A DNA stretch of 64,000 bases from Bin80 sp965219915 (GCA_965219915.1 OZ244794.1:930001-994000); one strand, 5' to 3'; positions 51,688 through 61,138 are shown, counted from the first letter of the stretch. Numbers and translations: made by a program. Notes: generated by a model from the sequence alone, not told the origin.

Positions 51688-53493
51688 ATGACTTTAAATA
51701 AGAGTCGTATCCGCAACTTCTGCATTGTCGCCCACATCGATCATGGCAAGAGCACGCTTGCTGATCGCCTGCTGGAAATAACCGGAACTGTCGCAAAACG
51801 CGACATGCAGGATCAGGTGCTGGACTCCATGGACTTGGAGCGTGAGCGTGGCATAACGATCAAGAGTCATGCCATCCAGATGACGTACCGGGCCGCGGAT
51901 GGTTTAGACTATACCCTGAACCTGATTGATACACCGGGCCATGTTGACTTCACCTACGAAGTATCACGGGCCCTGAAAGCCTGTGAGGGGGCTATTTTGG
52001 TCGTGGATGCAGCGCAAGGAATTGAAGCCCAGACAATCAGCAACCTGTATCTGGCGCTGGATAGTGATCTGGAAATCATCCCTGTATTGAACAAGGTGGA
52101 CCTGCCTGGGGCGCGCGCTGATGTAGTGGCGATGTCTGTCGAGAGCCTGATCGGCGAACCGGCCGAGGATGTCCTCTCTATCAGTGCGAAGACGGGCGAA
52201 GGGGTTCAGGAGTTGCTGGAAACCATCATTCAACGGGTACCACCTCCCGAAGGGCATCCTGATAGCCCACTGCAAGCCTTGATCTTCGACTCAATCTTTA
52301 ATCAGTATCGTGGTGCCATAGCCTACGTACGCATCTTTGAAGGCACACTGCGAAGGCGGGAGGCACTCAGGTTTATGGCCGCAAAATGTGAGTATTTAGC
52401 GGAAGAAATTGGTGTGCTGAGACTCGGAATGCAACCGACGGAAGAACTAACAGCCGGAGACGTCGGGTATGTTATCGGGTCGATCAAAGATGTCAGAGAT
52501 ACGCGTGTGGGAGATACGATCACGCATGCGAATCGGCCTGCCGCTAACGAGATTGCGGGATTTCGAGAGGTTAAACCGATGGTGTTCTCCGGTGTGTATC
52601 CCACGAACACCGAGGACTTTGAGGATCTTCGCGCCTCGCTGGAAAGACTTCAGCTCAATGATTCTGCCATAGGATATGAGCCAGAGACCTCGGCAGCTCT
52701 TGGATTTGGGTTTCGTGTAGGTTTTTTGGGTCTCCTTCACATGGAAATCGTCCAAGAACGGCTCGACCGAGAATTCAACCTGGATATCATTACGACGCTA
52801 CCAAACGTTAAGTATAAGGTCGTAACGAACGATGGAGACATTGAAATCATAGAAAATCCCAACAAAGTACCGGCAGCAGGTAAGTTAGATCACATAAAAG
52901 AACCGTTCGTAAAGGCAGAAATTATCTCCCCTTCAGAGTACATTGGCAATATCATGAAGCTGTGCATGGATCGAAGGGGAGAATTCGTTAATCAGACGTA
53001 TCTAGGTACGGAGCGGGCTACGCTGGAATATCAGCTGCCGTTGGCAGAAATCGTTTTCGACTTTTACGATAAGCTCAAGAGTTTCTCCCGCGGTTATGCA
53101 TCGTTTGATTACGATTTTTCCGGTTACCGCAGAAGTGATTTAGTCAAGCTTGATATACTGATCAATGGCGACCCGGTGGATGCATTGAGTGCAATCGTCC
53201 ACCGAAGCAAGGCGTATGAAATGGGTCGCAAGCTTACGGCAAAGCTCAAAAATCTGATACCACGCCAGATGTTTGAGGTGGCCATACAGGCAGCTATTGG
53301 CAGCCGTGTGATCGCACGAACAAACGTAAAAGCAATTCGAAAAGATGTGACCGCCAAGTGCTATGGGGGGGACATTACACGAAAACGCAAACTTCTGGAG
53401 AAGCAGAAAGAGGGCAAGAAACGCATGAAGCATGTGGGCAATGTTGAAGTTCCACAGGAAGCATTCCTGGCTGTACTTTCAATGGAGAACTGA
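51688..53493 (+). CDS. lepA: elongation factor 4 (back-translocating GTPase)
   Basis: 601 aa, standard size. GTPase acting on the ribosome under stress. Seen: G1 AHIDHGKSTLADRLL, G2 ERERGITIKS, G3 DTPGHVDF, G4 NKVDLP, G5 SAKTGEG, and the LepA-specific C-terminus with KDVTAKCYGGDITRKRKLLEKQ and GNVEVPQEAFL. Four bases separate its stop from the next gene's ATG (53498). Confidence 0.98.
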   Translation: MTLNKSRIRNFCIVAHIDHGKSTLADRLLEITGTVAKRDMQDQVLDSMDLERERGITIKSHAIQMTYRAADGLDYTLNLIDTPGHVDFTYEVSRALKACEGAILVVDAAQGIEAQTISNLYLALDSDLEIIPVLNKVDLPGARADVVAMSVESLIGEPAEDVLSISAKTGEGVQELLETIIQRVPPPEGHPDSPLQALIFDSIFNQYRGAIAYVRIFEGTLRRREALRFMAAKCEYLAEEIGVLRLGMQPTEELTAGDVGYVIGSIKDVRDTRVGDTITHANRPAANEIAGFREVKPMVFSGVYPTNTEDFEDLRASLERLQLNDSAIGYEPETSAALGFGFRVGFLGLLHMEIVQERLDREFNLDIITTLPNVKYKVVTNDGDIEIIENPNKVPAAGKLDHIKEPFVKAEIISPSEYIGNIMKLCMDRRGEFVNQTYLGTERATLEYQLPLAEIVFDFYDKLKSFSRGYASFDYDFSGYRRSDLVKLDILINGDPVDALSAIVHRSKAYEMGRKLTAKLKNLIPRQMFEVAIQAAIGSRVIARTNVKAIRKDVTAKCYGGDITRKRKLLEKQKEGKKRMKHVGNVEVPQEAFLAVLSMEN

Positions 53494-53497
53494 CCTC

Positions 53498-54292
53498 ATG
53501 CGGCGAGGCTTCTGTATTATATTGATGCTGTTCATGCACACATTGCAGACCCACGCGCAAAATGGGCGTGTAGTCTGGGATGAGGTTGGCTTTGTTTACG
53601 CTCGAGAGAAATTTCAGCGGACCTATCGGACGTACCTGGAGACGTATGGAGAATATGTCACCCCACTGGAGACAGTCCGATTTCCGGTAGCCAGTGATTC
53701 TCTGTTTGGATGGATCAGGCAAGCTATGGGCATGCCAGCATCTTTGACCAAGCCATTTCAGGGAGAGATACATGAATGGACTGTAGTATCAATCGATGGG
53801 CGAACGGATTGGCTGACACGGTTTGGTGACGTGAAATGGGCATATCTGGGGAATAATTTTCTTACACCACTTGACACGGTGGCCACACCCGAAATACGTG
53901 CTCACCTGGAGTCTTACTTTGGTCCGCCTACGCAGACGGCTGTGGAAACGAAACAAGGCGATGCAACCCCTTCAGACGAGAATGGTCAGTTTGAGTACTG
54001 GTTCGTGGTCAATGACTCGATTCCAATGATGGTCATGGATGTTCGGGGGCCGTTTGACCGTGGAGTAATTGTAGCAACGGATCAGCGGTTTCGATCGTTT
54101 CTCTATCGTATGCGACAGTCGCTTCTTGCGGCAGCGATGCGCCGCGCAGAGCCAGCGCCTTACGTAGATTACTATTTTAATTTTGTTACGGAGAAATGGT
54201 ATTCGACAGGATACGATGGTACGGAGTATTTTCTGAATCAAATCCGTCGACCAAATCTGACATTAGGAAGACCGGTTCAAGCCCCATTATAA
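53498..54292 (+). CDS. secreted protein of unknown function
   Basis: 264 aa from ATG 53498 (a longer frame overlaps lepA). Signal peptide about residues 1-22, ending HTLQTHAQ. The mature part is mixed alpha/beta, rich in Tyr/Trp, with no motif I recognise (WDEVGFVYAREKFQRTYRTY, YWFVVNDSIPMMVMDV). It sits between lepA and lepB, 37 nt before lepB, so it probably shares their transcript. Function unknown. Confidence 0.7.
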   Translation: MRRGFCIILMLFMHTLQTHAQNGRVVWDEVGFVYAREKFQRTYRTYLETYGEYVTPLETVRFPVASDSLFGWIRQAMGMPASLTKPFQGEIHEWTVVSIDGRTDWLTRFGDVKWAYLGNNFLTPLDTVATPEIRAHLESYFGPPTQTAVETKQGDATPSDENGQFEYWFVVNDSIPMMVMDVRGPFDRGVIVATDQRFRSFLYRMRQSLLAAAMRRAEPAPYVDYYFNFVTEKWYSTGYDGTEYFLNQIRRPNLTLGRPVQAPL

Positions 54293-54329
54293 CAGTAAAG
54301 ACGGACGAAATTCACCTAGTAACAAACTG

Positions 54330-55472
54330 ATGCCTGAATCACTTGGCAAGAAGGAAAGACAAAAGCGACGTGCGGAAAGAGCGGCACAGCGCAGCGGTAA
54401 GAGAGAGAAGAAGAAAAAGGGGCCGCTGAGAGAATGGCTGGATGCCGTTGTGTTTGCGATCATCTTCATGGTCATTATGCGGACGGTTTTCTTTGATCTG
54501 TTTCAGATTCCAACCCCCTCCATGGAGAAGAGCTTGCTCGTTGGGGATTACATCGTAGTGTCAAAGCTACATTACGGCATGAGGACCCCGATGACCATAG
54601 GCATTCCATTCACCCAGATATACGTGCGAGGGCTTGACCTTCCATGGACACGGTTCCCCGGTTTTTCTGAGCCTAAGCGTTTCGATGCCGTTGTCTTCAA
54701 CTGGCCTGCGGATGAAGATGACAAGCCCATTGATCGCAAGACGTACTACATCAAACGGATCATTGGCGTGCCGAGTGATACGCTTGAAATAATTGACAAA
54801 ATTGTGCACGTCAACGGTGACACGTTGTTTTTCAAGGAGACAGAGGAACCCTTCAAGGATACCATGCAGCATTTCTGGTATGTCTATAAAGAGGATCCAC
54901 GTATGCGTCTTCCAAGTGCGCGACTCGAAGAATTGGGCGTCTCCGAACAGTGGCCGACCATGAACCCCACGGTCGTACGGATCCAGGCTACCGATGCTGC
55001 CGCGAAGGCCATTGAAGCGTGGGAATATGTGACGGCAGTCAATCCCGTTGTCAGGGAACCAGCCGCAAATCGATCCTACTCACTATACCCACCAAGCAGC
55101 AACCATTCTACCGACAACTACGGGCCAATCACAATCCCGGGCAAAGATCTTACTGTAGATCTGACTCTGGAAAACTGGCCTGTTTATGAGCCTGTGATCA
55201 CCAAATTTGAGGGACTTACTGCATCCCTGAGCAGTGATAGCACATTCCGCATCAACGGCGAGGTACGAGACACTTATACCTTCACACAGGACTATTTCTT
55301 TGTAATGGGTGACAACAGGGACAATTCCGAGGACAGCCGTTTTTGGGGCTTTGTTCCAATGGATCATGTTGTTGGACGTGCGGTCGCTGTCTATTTCTCG
55401 TGGAACAGCGAAGGTAGTCCGTTCATACTGGGCCAAATTCGCGGTAAGCGAATGTTTCGTGCTATCCAGTAA
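54330..55472 (+). CDS. lepB: signal peptidase I
   Basis: 380 aa; cleaves signal peptides in the inner membrane. A very basic N-terminus (KKERQKRRAERAAQRSGKRE) precedes one membrane helix (about residues 37-58). Catalytic Ser in IPTPSMEKSLLVGD, catalytic Lys in YYIKRIIGVPSDT, and the C-terminal GDNRDNSEDSRFWGFVP. A large insert lies between the Lys box and GDNRDNS box, common in this lineage and longer than in E. coli. Third of lepA-secreted protein-lepB. Confidence 0.95.
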   Translation: MPESLGKKERQKRRAERAAQRSGKREKKKKGPLREWLDAVVFAIIFMVIMRTVFFDLFQIPTPSMEKSLLVGDYIVVSKLHYGMRTPMTIGIPFTQIYVRGLDLPWTRFPGFSEPKRFDAVVFNWPADEDDKPIDRKTYYIKRIIGVPSDTLEIIDKIVHVNGDTLFFKETEEPFKDTMQHFWYVYKEDPRMRLPSARLEELGVSEQWPTMNPTVVRIQATDAAAKAIEAWEYVTAVNPVVREPAANRSYSLYPPSSNHSTDNYGPITIPGKDLTVDLTLENWPVYEPVITKFEGLTASLSSDSTFRINGEVRDTYTFTQDYFFVMGDNRDNSEDSRFWGFVPMDHVVGRAVAVYFSWNSEGSPFILGQIRGKRMFRAIQ

Positions 55473-55495
55473 AAGCCCAGCGTACCGGTACACGC

Positions 55496-56452
55496 TCAGG
55501 GATCAATCTGCTGTGATTTACGAAGTTCGTCAAACCTGATCTGTTGAGGAGTGCCGGGGGGCACGTCATAAGGATGGGCGGGCAGATCGACAAGCTTCAG
55601 GACCGGGTAGCGGCGACCACGTTCAAATGGTTGCGGCTTACCGCGCGGCTCTGTACCGATAACCAGCACAGTGGTACCCTGTTTCAGGATTTTGGCCCCC
55701 ACAGATGCGATTCCTTCGGATGTGCTGGTAGTTTGCCATGTGTCCGCCCAGTCGTAAACCCATTTTGCATCAGCATCAACCAGGCGCACACACCCGTGAC
55801 TCATCGGGCCGCCGGTGGGCATTTCGTATTGGTGGACATGCATGCCATTTGGGTGGAAGTTCATGACCCAGTACATTTCCCACGGCTCGCCTTCGGGACT
55901 CTCCGATGATATGCGGTAATCCTCGCGCCAATTGAAATTGTAGCGTCCGTAGGGGGTCGGTGATTCATCCGGGTTACCGGTATTGATGATCCCCCACCGC
56001 ATAAGGCGGCCGTACTCGTAGGCGGCAAAGGCCTGAATAGTCTTGTCCATAATGAAGAGCTTGTCAAACTCACGTCCGCCGGCGTAGTAGCGCGGAAAAG
56101 GTGAATAAGCCCTGAAATCCAGTTCAAAGCGTGTAGGTGTGATGATGGTATCGCCGACAGTATAGGTCTGCATCATGCGACGATTGATCATTTCTACAAC
56201 CATTGAGCGTCGAGTACCAAGTTGGGTATTCCCATCACCTATTCTCCGATAAAACACATTCCGGGCCAGAACGCTGTTGTTCCGATCATTTTCGAGGACA
56301 TGGTACCTGTAGAAGACCTCCGGGATATGTTCAAGGCTTTCGAAGCGCAGGTTAAGCAGGTCTGCAACTGCATCCTGGTCAATGTACCCGCCCGACTGGG
56401 CGTAGGAGGCCGGTACAAAAAGGAGAATCCAAAGTAGTTGTAGCGAGCGCAT
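55496..56452 (-). CDS. L,D-transpeptidase (YkuD family), exported
   Basis: 318 aa from the ATG at 56450-56452; signal peptide (residues 1-19, ending ASYAQ). The catalytic motif is HVHQYEMPTGGPMSHGCVRL: the SHGCVRL holds the active Cys with the upstream His. It forms 3-3 cross-links in peptidoglycan or links lipoproteins to it. An earlier in-frame ATG (56512) overlaps the upstream channel gene. Only 8 nt separate it from that gene's stop, so the two are cotranscribed. Confidence 0.9.
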   Translation of the reverse strand: MRSLQLLWILLFVPASYAQSGGYIDQDAVADLLNLRFESLEHIPEVFYRYHVLENDRNNSVLARNVFYRRIGDGNTQLGTRRSMVVEMINRRMMQTYTVGDTIITPTRFELDFRAYSPFPRYYAGGREFDKLFIMDKTIQAFAAYEYGRLMRWGIINTGNPDESPTPYGRYNFNWREDYRISSESPEGEPWEMYWVMNFHPNGMHVHQYEMPTGGPMSHGCVRLVDADAKWVYDWADTWQTTSTSEGIASVGAKILKQGTTVLVIGTEPRGKPQPFERGRRYPVLKLVDLPAHPYDVPPGTPQQIRFDELRKSQQIDP

Positions 56453-56460
56453 CTGAGTGG

Positions 56461-57570
56461 TTACGGTGATTTTTGCAAGATGTTGTCTGAGGTTCTTTTG
56501 AGAGGCAGGCATCCCTCTTTGATGAGTTTCCCAATCATCTCGATACTTCCGAGCACTATGAGGATGTTCCCCACTTCAATCAGAGCATTAGGTCCTGGAT
56601 AGAAATGCATGTCCTGGTCAGTATCTCCTTTGACGATAGCGATGACGATAGTTTCCCAGTTCCGTCGAAAATCTGCTTCTTTGAGTGTTTTACCAGCCAG
56701 GGAGGCCCCTTCTTCTATCAAAACCTGTTCCATACTCAGGCCTAGGTCATCTGCCTGCAGTACGTAAGACATAAACTGGTCTACGTGAGGGCGCAACACT
56801 ACTTGAGCCATTCTTTCGGCTCCAACCTGCACGGGCGAGACCACTTTTGAAGCACCGGCCTGGAGGATGCGCCGCCGGCTGGCAGCATCAGACGCACGCG
56901 CCAGAATAAACAACTCAGGGTTGTTCTCCCGTGCGACAAGGGTGGCGTAAACGTTTTGGGCGTCGTCGGGCAGCAGTGTGATTAGTGCGGTTGCATTTTG
57001 TATGCCCACCGATAACAGGGCACTGTCTTGGGTAGCATCTCCACTAAGTGCATTTATTCCGTTTTCAGACAGATGTGATATGAGCTTTTCATTTTTGTCC
57101 AGAACAACGACGGATTTCCCGGCCCTCAGGAGCATATCTGTGACATCCTTTCCTACACGCCCATACCCGCAGATGATGTAGTGATTTCGCATGTTTTTGA
57201 TTCTATACATACGGCGACGGTTTCGGATCAGCGTACCTGCAACAAGCAGACGTGTCCATCGTGTCGCCACAATAGCTAAGAAGCCTATCCCGATAGATGC
57301 AAAAAGGATTGTAAAAACCCTTCCCGCATTTGATAGCTCTCGTACTTCGGTAAACCCAATTGTGGTTAACGTAATGAAAGCCATATAGAGCGAATCCAGC
57401 GGCCCCCAACCTTCAAGAACTGCGTACCCCACTGTGCCGACTCCCATCCAGGCAGTCAAAAATAGAGTGCCGTAGGTGATCTCGAGCCTTTCAGGAGTTC
57501 TGTCGCGCAATTGCCAACGAGGCGTCCCAAACATTACATGAAGGAGCTTCTTATGCTGGAGGACGCTCAA
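56461..57570 (-). CDS. two-helix potassium channel with RCK (TrkA-N/C) domains
   Basis: 369 aa. Two membrane helices (about residues 30-50 and 80-105) flank a pore loop with filter TTIGFTEV (the common TVGYGD is changed but the GF form is known). Then an RCK domain: NHYIICGYGRVGKDV (nucleotide site), VVLDKN, INALSGDATQD, and TLVAREN, and a C-terminal TrkA-C domain (EEGASLAGKTLKEADFRR to NILIVLGS). A ligand-gated K+ channel of the MthK/Kch type. Followed by an L,D-transpeptidase. Confidence 0.88.
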   Translation of the reverse strand: MSVLQHKKLLHVMFGTPRWQLRDRTPERLEITYGTLFLTAWMGVGTVGYAVLEGWGPLDSLYMAFITLTTIGFTEVRELSNAGRVFTILFASIGIGFLAIVATRWTRLLVAGTLIRNRRRMYRIKNMRNHYIICGYGRVGKDVTDMLLRAGKSVVVLDKNEKLISHLSENGINALSGDATQDSALLSVGIQNATALITLLPDDAQNVYATLVARENNPELFILARASDAASRRRILQAGASKVVSPVQVGAERMAQVVLRPHVDQFMSYVLQADDLGLSMEQVLIEEGASLAGKTLKEADFRRNWETIVIAIVKGDTDQDMHFYPGPNALIEVGNILIVLGSIEMIGKLIKEGCLPLKRTSDNILQKSP

Positions 57571-57920
57571 TCCCCCCCAACATGTTCGCCATTTGTAGTG
57601 CCCTAAAAATACAGAACCCCGCCATTTCCGTTTCGATCGTTTTTTCGGTGGCTATGGACCACAGCGGTTCACCGTATTGGTCTGGACGATTTTAGTTCCG
57701 GGTTGATCTCCTACTCGGGGCGGGTTCCGTTGTAATTTGACAGTCCAGTTGCAACTGGATTCAAAAATAACCTCACGAAAAGGGCGGACTCGGAAGTCAT
57801 TGGCACTGGGAAACTTGACTGCTAACCATGTTCCTGCACCGCTCCGGTTATAACCTCCACAGTGTGGCCCTTGCTGCAATTTGCATTGAACGTGCTCGGT
57901 ACCATTGCTAAGGCATACAA
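57571..57920. other. intergenic region, nothing recognised
   Basis: 350 bases between the channel gene and the 57921 gene, both on the minus strand. It probably holds the channel's promoter. A 75-codon minus-strand frame (57652-57879) has no supporting features. Confidence 0.4.
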
Positions 57921-58436
57921 TTAAATCGCGGCCGTAGGTGTACGATACATTCGGCTATAGACAGACTCGGCAAGCGGAAGCTCAAATTCCTTGGCACGTA
58001 GTGCCCCCAAGGTACAGATCCCGGGATTAAACACCTTGGTGGTGGAACCTATCAGGCCTTCAGAAACCATTTTTCTGAAGTTCCCACGCGAAACATAGTT
58101 TACTTGACCGCTCTCGGATCTGTAATAAATCAACATCGATGAAAGTAATTGACAATTTTCAATCGTGGAAGCTTCCTCGATTGCATGCATTAGCGTGTCA
58201 ATGCCACAGCCGCTGATGGCACCGTCGGCAACCTCGCCGGCAACCAACAGGAATCGGTTAGCTTCAAGTACAGCCGCACCTTGAACAGGGCGGCCGTGCG
58301 AGACCCACTGTTCAATAAATTGCTGAGTTCGGGCAAGTAGGCCCTTTAGTCCAGGCTCATCCCCGTCAAGCGCCATGACCCAAAGGCGGGCTTCGTCGGA
58401 CAGATGGTGCAGGAAATGATCAGATGCCGAGGACAT
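57921..58436 (-). CDS. conserved Bacteroidota-type protein of unknown function
   Basis: 171 aa, cytoplasmic. ARLWVMALDGD, FIEQWVSHGRPVQGAAVLEANRFLLVAGE, AISGCGIDTLMHAIEE and STTKVFNPGICTLGAL match the pattern of a small family found across Bacteroidota and often mislabelled 'ABC transporter ATPase' (SGCSIDSS motif); it has no Walker motifs. Function unknown. Its ATG overlaps the xseB stop by one base, so translation is coupled. Confidence 0.75.
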   Translation of the reverse strand: MSSASDHFLHHLSDEARLWVMALDGDEPGLKGLLARTQQFIEQWVSHGRPVQGAAVLEANRFLLVAGEVADGAISGCGIDTLMHAIEEASTIENCQLLSSMLIYYRSESGQVNYVSRGNFRKMVSEGLIGSTTKVFNPGICTLGALRAKEFELPLAESVYSRMYRTPTAAI

Positions 58437-58684
58437 CAGTTAGGAAGAGTTGGTTCGTCAGATGAAGCATCGGTGTCGGCCTCAAGAATACTGCGTAATT
58501 CAGTGACCCGTTGTTCGGCTGTATCTAGGCGATTCATACATTCCTTAGCAAGACCGATGCCTTCCTCGTATTTTTTTAAGGCCGATTCCATTGTACCGGA
58601 ATCTTCAGATAAATCCTTTGCAATGGACTCCAAGCGCTGCAGAAGCGTATCAAGCGATTCTTCGGTCTCTGTAGTACTGCTCAT
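58436..58684 (-). CDS. xseB: exodeoxyribonuclease VII small subunit
   Basis: 82 aa from the ATG at 58682-58684; a longer frame to 58720 is possible. The family core LLQRLESIAKDLSEDSGTMESALKKYEEGIGLAKECMNRL is clear: short helices joining the XseA nuclease. An acidic tail (ADTDASSDEPTLPN) follows. xseA is not next to it. Transcribed ahead of the 57921-58436 gene. Confidence 0.9.
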   Translation of the reverse strand: MSSTTETEESLDTLLQRLESIAKDLSEDSGTMESALKKYEEGIGLAKECMNRLDTAEQRVTELRSILEADTDASSDEPTLPN

Positions 58685-58720
58685 AGGATCAGGCAACGGT
58701 AAAGGGACGTAAGCAAACAA

Positions 58721-58967
58721 TCAATTAATTGTACTCTTAAAGTCTTAGAAAGATGATTCTCGGAACCTACAATCCTCAAATCCTGAACACGGACGGGGCT
58801 GTTTAGTCTGTCAAGATACGGAACCCAGGCAGTCTGCTGAGGAATATCCGAGTCGATCAGTTTCGGCGCCCGCGCAGGTCCCCTGTCCTGCCAATGCGCT
58901 TACAGGCTCAGGGGACAGCCTTCCAGATCGCCCAGAGATCGTCAAACCTGAGGTCCCAAGCGAAGGG
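58721..58967. promoter_or_regulatory. upstream region of the replication-like cassette with inverted repeat
   Basis: Between xseB and the cassette. GTCCCCTG (58878-58885) and CAGGGGAC (58909-58916) form an 8-bp inverted repeat with a 23-nt centre about 50 nt before the first gene; a second shifted pairing is CTGTCC/GGACAG. This could be an operator or origin-proximal site. No iterons or DnaA boxes were recognised. Confidence 0.35.
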
Positions 58968-60560
58968 ATGAATGGGCCTCGGCTGCGTGAAGAGTCCTCT
59001 CGGCGCTGGCAGTCGAAGCCGGCTAAGAATGGGGGGCGGTTGCTCAAGGGGCGCACTAGCGCTCCGGGTAAAAAACCTTGTCTGACGAACCCAAATGCGC
59101 TTTCGCCCTCTGAGAGAAACCTGGAAGCGGAATCACTAATCCGTGATATCCAATCGGCACTGCTGCGCTGGCAGAGAGATGCGGCGCGCGGACGGCGTCT
59201 TTCTGATCGGGCGGTGCTGGTGCTTCTGTTTTTTATTACTCATTGCCGGCGAGATCCCAGAGATCCCGGGTACCTGAAATGCTGGTACACGGTGGGGCGG
59301 ATGGCTGGGCGACTGGGGATGGGGGAGCGCACCGTGGAGCGGGCAATCTCCGAGCTAAAGAAAGCAGACATTCTGCTGGGGGAGCGGGAACGGTACAATA
59401 ATGGCAAATTTGGGCCGCGTTATTTCTGGACTCTTACGCCTCCGGATCTAGCCAAATATGCCCCCGTACCAGCGGATTCACCTAACCGCCACATTACCGT
59501 TGATCCTGACGGTGTACCTAACCGCCACATTACCGTTGATCCTGACGGCCCCCTTCTAGAAGAACAAAGATTTGAAGAAACTTCTAAGAAGGCAGAAGCG
59601 GAAAACCTTCGAGGGGCGATGGCGGCGTCGGGGAGGAGAAGTGATGACCGTATCCGCCGACTTCAGCATAGACTGAGGGGCTTCATTGAAGTCCTGATTC
59701 CGCGGAATGACAGCTTGTACGTTTGGAGCATGGATCCCGAAAATGTGCAAGAAGCTGTGTGCGAGGTTTTGCGGGGGGTAGGCAATGGTGCAAGTCCAGT
59801 GAAGTCGTTATTGAATTTACGGCGTCGGATCGAAGTCACACCGCGGGAGTCGACGCGGAAGATGGCGTTTAAGTGTCGGGATATATTTCCTGATCACATC
59901 AACCTTTCCGGCGACGCACGGCCAGGGTCTTCCGAACCTACCTGCCGTGTTTGTCGGGGACGACAGCAATGCGTGGAGGATGGCAGGGCACCTGCCCCAG
60001 CACAGACTCCTCCCCAGGGGAAGAAGAACGGCCTGCGCCAGAAGGTGGTGGAGGAACGAATGTACGCGCGTATTGCGCGGCATCAGTCTCAACTTCGGCA
60101 GATCCTTGGGTCGGCGCTGTCCGAGGATCAAGCCCTGTACGTTTGGAGCATGGATCCGGAGAATGTAAGTAACGCCCTCTGTGCAGTTCTCCGAGGGTTG
60201 GCGGTGGGGGCGTCCCCACTTACTACGCTGGGTGTACTGGGCAGGAACGGTGATTACATGTCGCGGACACAGCAGATCCTGACCTGCAGGGTAATGCTGG
60301 GACGCACCAGAAACAATGCCACCGAACCAGGGGCAATTGATTGGAAGGGGAAAGAGAGTTGGATCGATGAAATCATTCGGGAGGCTCCCGAGCTGGTCTA
60401 TGAACTATTCAGGAGAAAGAAGTCTGTCCTCAGTCCAGGGCGGGAGCTTTACCGAGGGACGGTGATCAAGATATGTATGCGGGTGCGAGAGATGATGCGC
60501 AGGGAGCGGGGACAAGTAGCACTCCTGGACCATGCAGCATGGGAGGTGGAGGATGTCTAA
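58968..60560 (+). CDS. winged-helix protein with internally duplicated module (replication-initiator-like)
   Basis: 530 aa. Residues 1-60 are basic and low-complexity. About 75-160 form a winged helix: DRAVLVLLFFITHC, WYTVGRMAGRLGMGERTVER, AISELKKADILLGERERYNN and GPRYFWTL. This is like plasmid/phage replication initiators and helicase loaders. A 12-residue unit PNRHITVDPDGV occurs twice in a row (about 172-194). The second half has two copies of a module, LYVWSMDPENV...AVCEVLRGVGNGASPVKSLL (about 250) and LYVWSMDPENV...ALCAVLRGLAVGASPLTTLG (about 390), sharing 22 identical bases. Between them is CRVCRGRQQC, possibly zinc-binding. First of a run of overlapping genes ending in DnaB, so an origin-binding or helicase-loading role is likely but inferred. 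Confidence 0.6.
   Translation: MNGPRLREESSRRWQSKPAKNGGRLLKGRTSAPGKKPCLTNPNALSPSERNLEAESLIRDIQSALLRWQRDAARGRRLSDRAVLVLLFFITHCRRDPRDPGYLKCWYTVGRMAGRLGMGERTVERAISELKKADILLGERERYNNGKFGPRYFWTLTPPDLAKYAPVPADSPNRHITVDPDGVPNRHITVDPDGPLLEEQRFEETSKKAEAENLRGAMAASGRRSDDRIRRLQHRLRGFIEVLIPRNDSLYVWSMDPENVQEAVCEVLRGVGNGASPVKSLLNLRRRIEVTPRESTRKMAFKCRDIFPDHINLSGDARPGSSEPTCRVCRGRQQCVEDGRAPAPAQTPPQGKKNGLRQKVVEERMYARIARHQSQLRQILGSALSEDQALYVWSMDPENVSNALCAVLRGLAVGASPLTTLGVLGRNGDYMSRTQQILTCRVMLGRTRNNATEPGAIDWKGKESWIDEIIREAPELVYELFRRKKSVLSPGRELYRGTVIKICMRVREMMRRERGQVALLDHAAWEVEDV
59481..59548. repeat. 36-bp direct tandem repeat inside the winged-helix gene
   Basis: Two copies (59481-59516; 59517 on) with 32 identical leading bases beginning CCTAACCGCCACATTACCGT. 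Coding for PNRHITVDPDG twice. Such in-frame short repeats change copy number easily. Confidence 0.9.
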
Positions 60561-60948
60561 GCCTTCCGAATCCCGACGTCAGGTCACGAGGCCCTCGCGG
60601 GAAGAAGTGGCTGCGTGGAGCCACAGAATGGGACCCGAATTACAGCGCGACATCGTTTTGGACACGGCAATCCTGGGGTTGCTGGCCAACTGGTGTCCGG
60701 ACTGTAAACACAAACATCCCCTTGCCCTCCACCTTGAGGCGCTGCTGATCGCTTTGTGTGATGGGGATATGGGGCGGGTGAAAGAGTATGTAGCTGCAGC
60801 GCATCTTTTTGCGGAAGTGATGGGGGGCTCTCTGAAGGATCTCTTCCGCGAGAACTCCCCAGACACAGACCTTGACGAGCTCCTTCGTCGAAACCACATA
60901 GACCTGGCCTCGAGCAACCAACCCAACAGACAACACAATGACGACTAA
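60553..60948 (+). CDS. small protein of replication-like cassette, unknown
   Basis: 131 aa from ATG 60553, with ribosome site GGAGG 6 nt upstream; it overlaps the end of the winged-helix gene by 8 bases. Helical, with one CPDC pair (LANWCPDCKHKHPLALHLEALL), a possible metal knuckle, and an acidic/polar C-terminus. No family recognised. Position suggests a partner of the winged-helix protein or the helicase. Confidence 0.6.
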   Translation: MSKPSESRRQVTRPSREEVAAWSHRMGPELQRDIVLDTAILGLLANWCPDCKHKHPLALHLEALLIALCDGDMGRVKEYVAAAHLFAEVMGGSLKDLFRENSPDTDLDELLRRNHIDLASSNQPNRQHNDD

Positions 60949-61138
60949 ACAACAGAACTCGATCCCCGAAAGACGGATCACGCAGGACCAGCCTGTCCGG
61001 GCGCCACTGTCCCGGAGGCATAACCCAGTCTCGGTGCATCCCGCGGCAGAAGGTCTGAAGCGATCCATTCAGAACTTGCAGGCGGAGCAGGAGGAGGCAG
61101 AAGCGCAGTCAGCGGACTCCGTCACCCACGGGAAATGA
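60938..61138 (+). CDS. short polar protein of replication-like cassette
   Basis: 66 aa, highly polar (RRITQDQPVRAPLSRRHN to LQAEQEEAEAQSADS), probably unstructured. Overlaps the previous gene by 11 bases and the dnaB start by 4 bases, so it is either a real coupled gene or a read-through frame placing ribosomes at dnaB. Function unknown. Confidence 0.45.
   Translation: MTTKQQNSIPERRITQDQPVRAPLSRRHNPVSVHPAAEGLKRSIQNLQAEQEEAEAQSADSVTHGK

Noticed and set aside
56461..57570. Channel filter GFTE as evidence of a new ion channel class
   Set aside because: GF-type filters are known in bacterial two-helix channels, and the RCK domains are standard.
59481..59548. 36-bp tandem repeat as a possible CRISPR array or iterons
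   Set aside because: Only two adjacent units without spacers, in frame in a coding region; not a CRISPR, and too few for an iteron set.
60584..61068. Two long minus-strand frames opposite the cassette genes
   Set aside because: Antisense to overlapping plus-strand genes whose spacing and ribosome sites support them; no domain visible.
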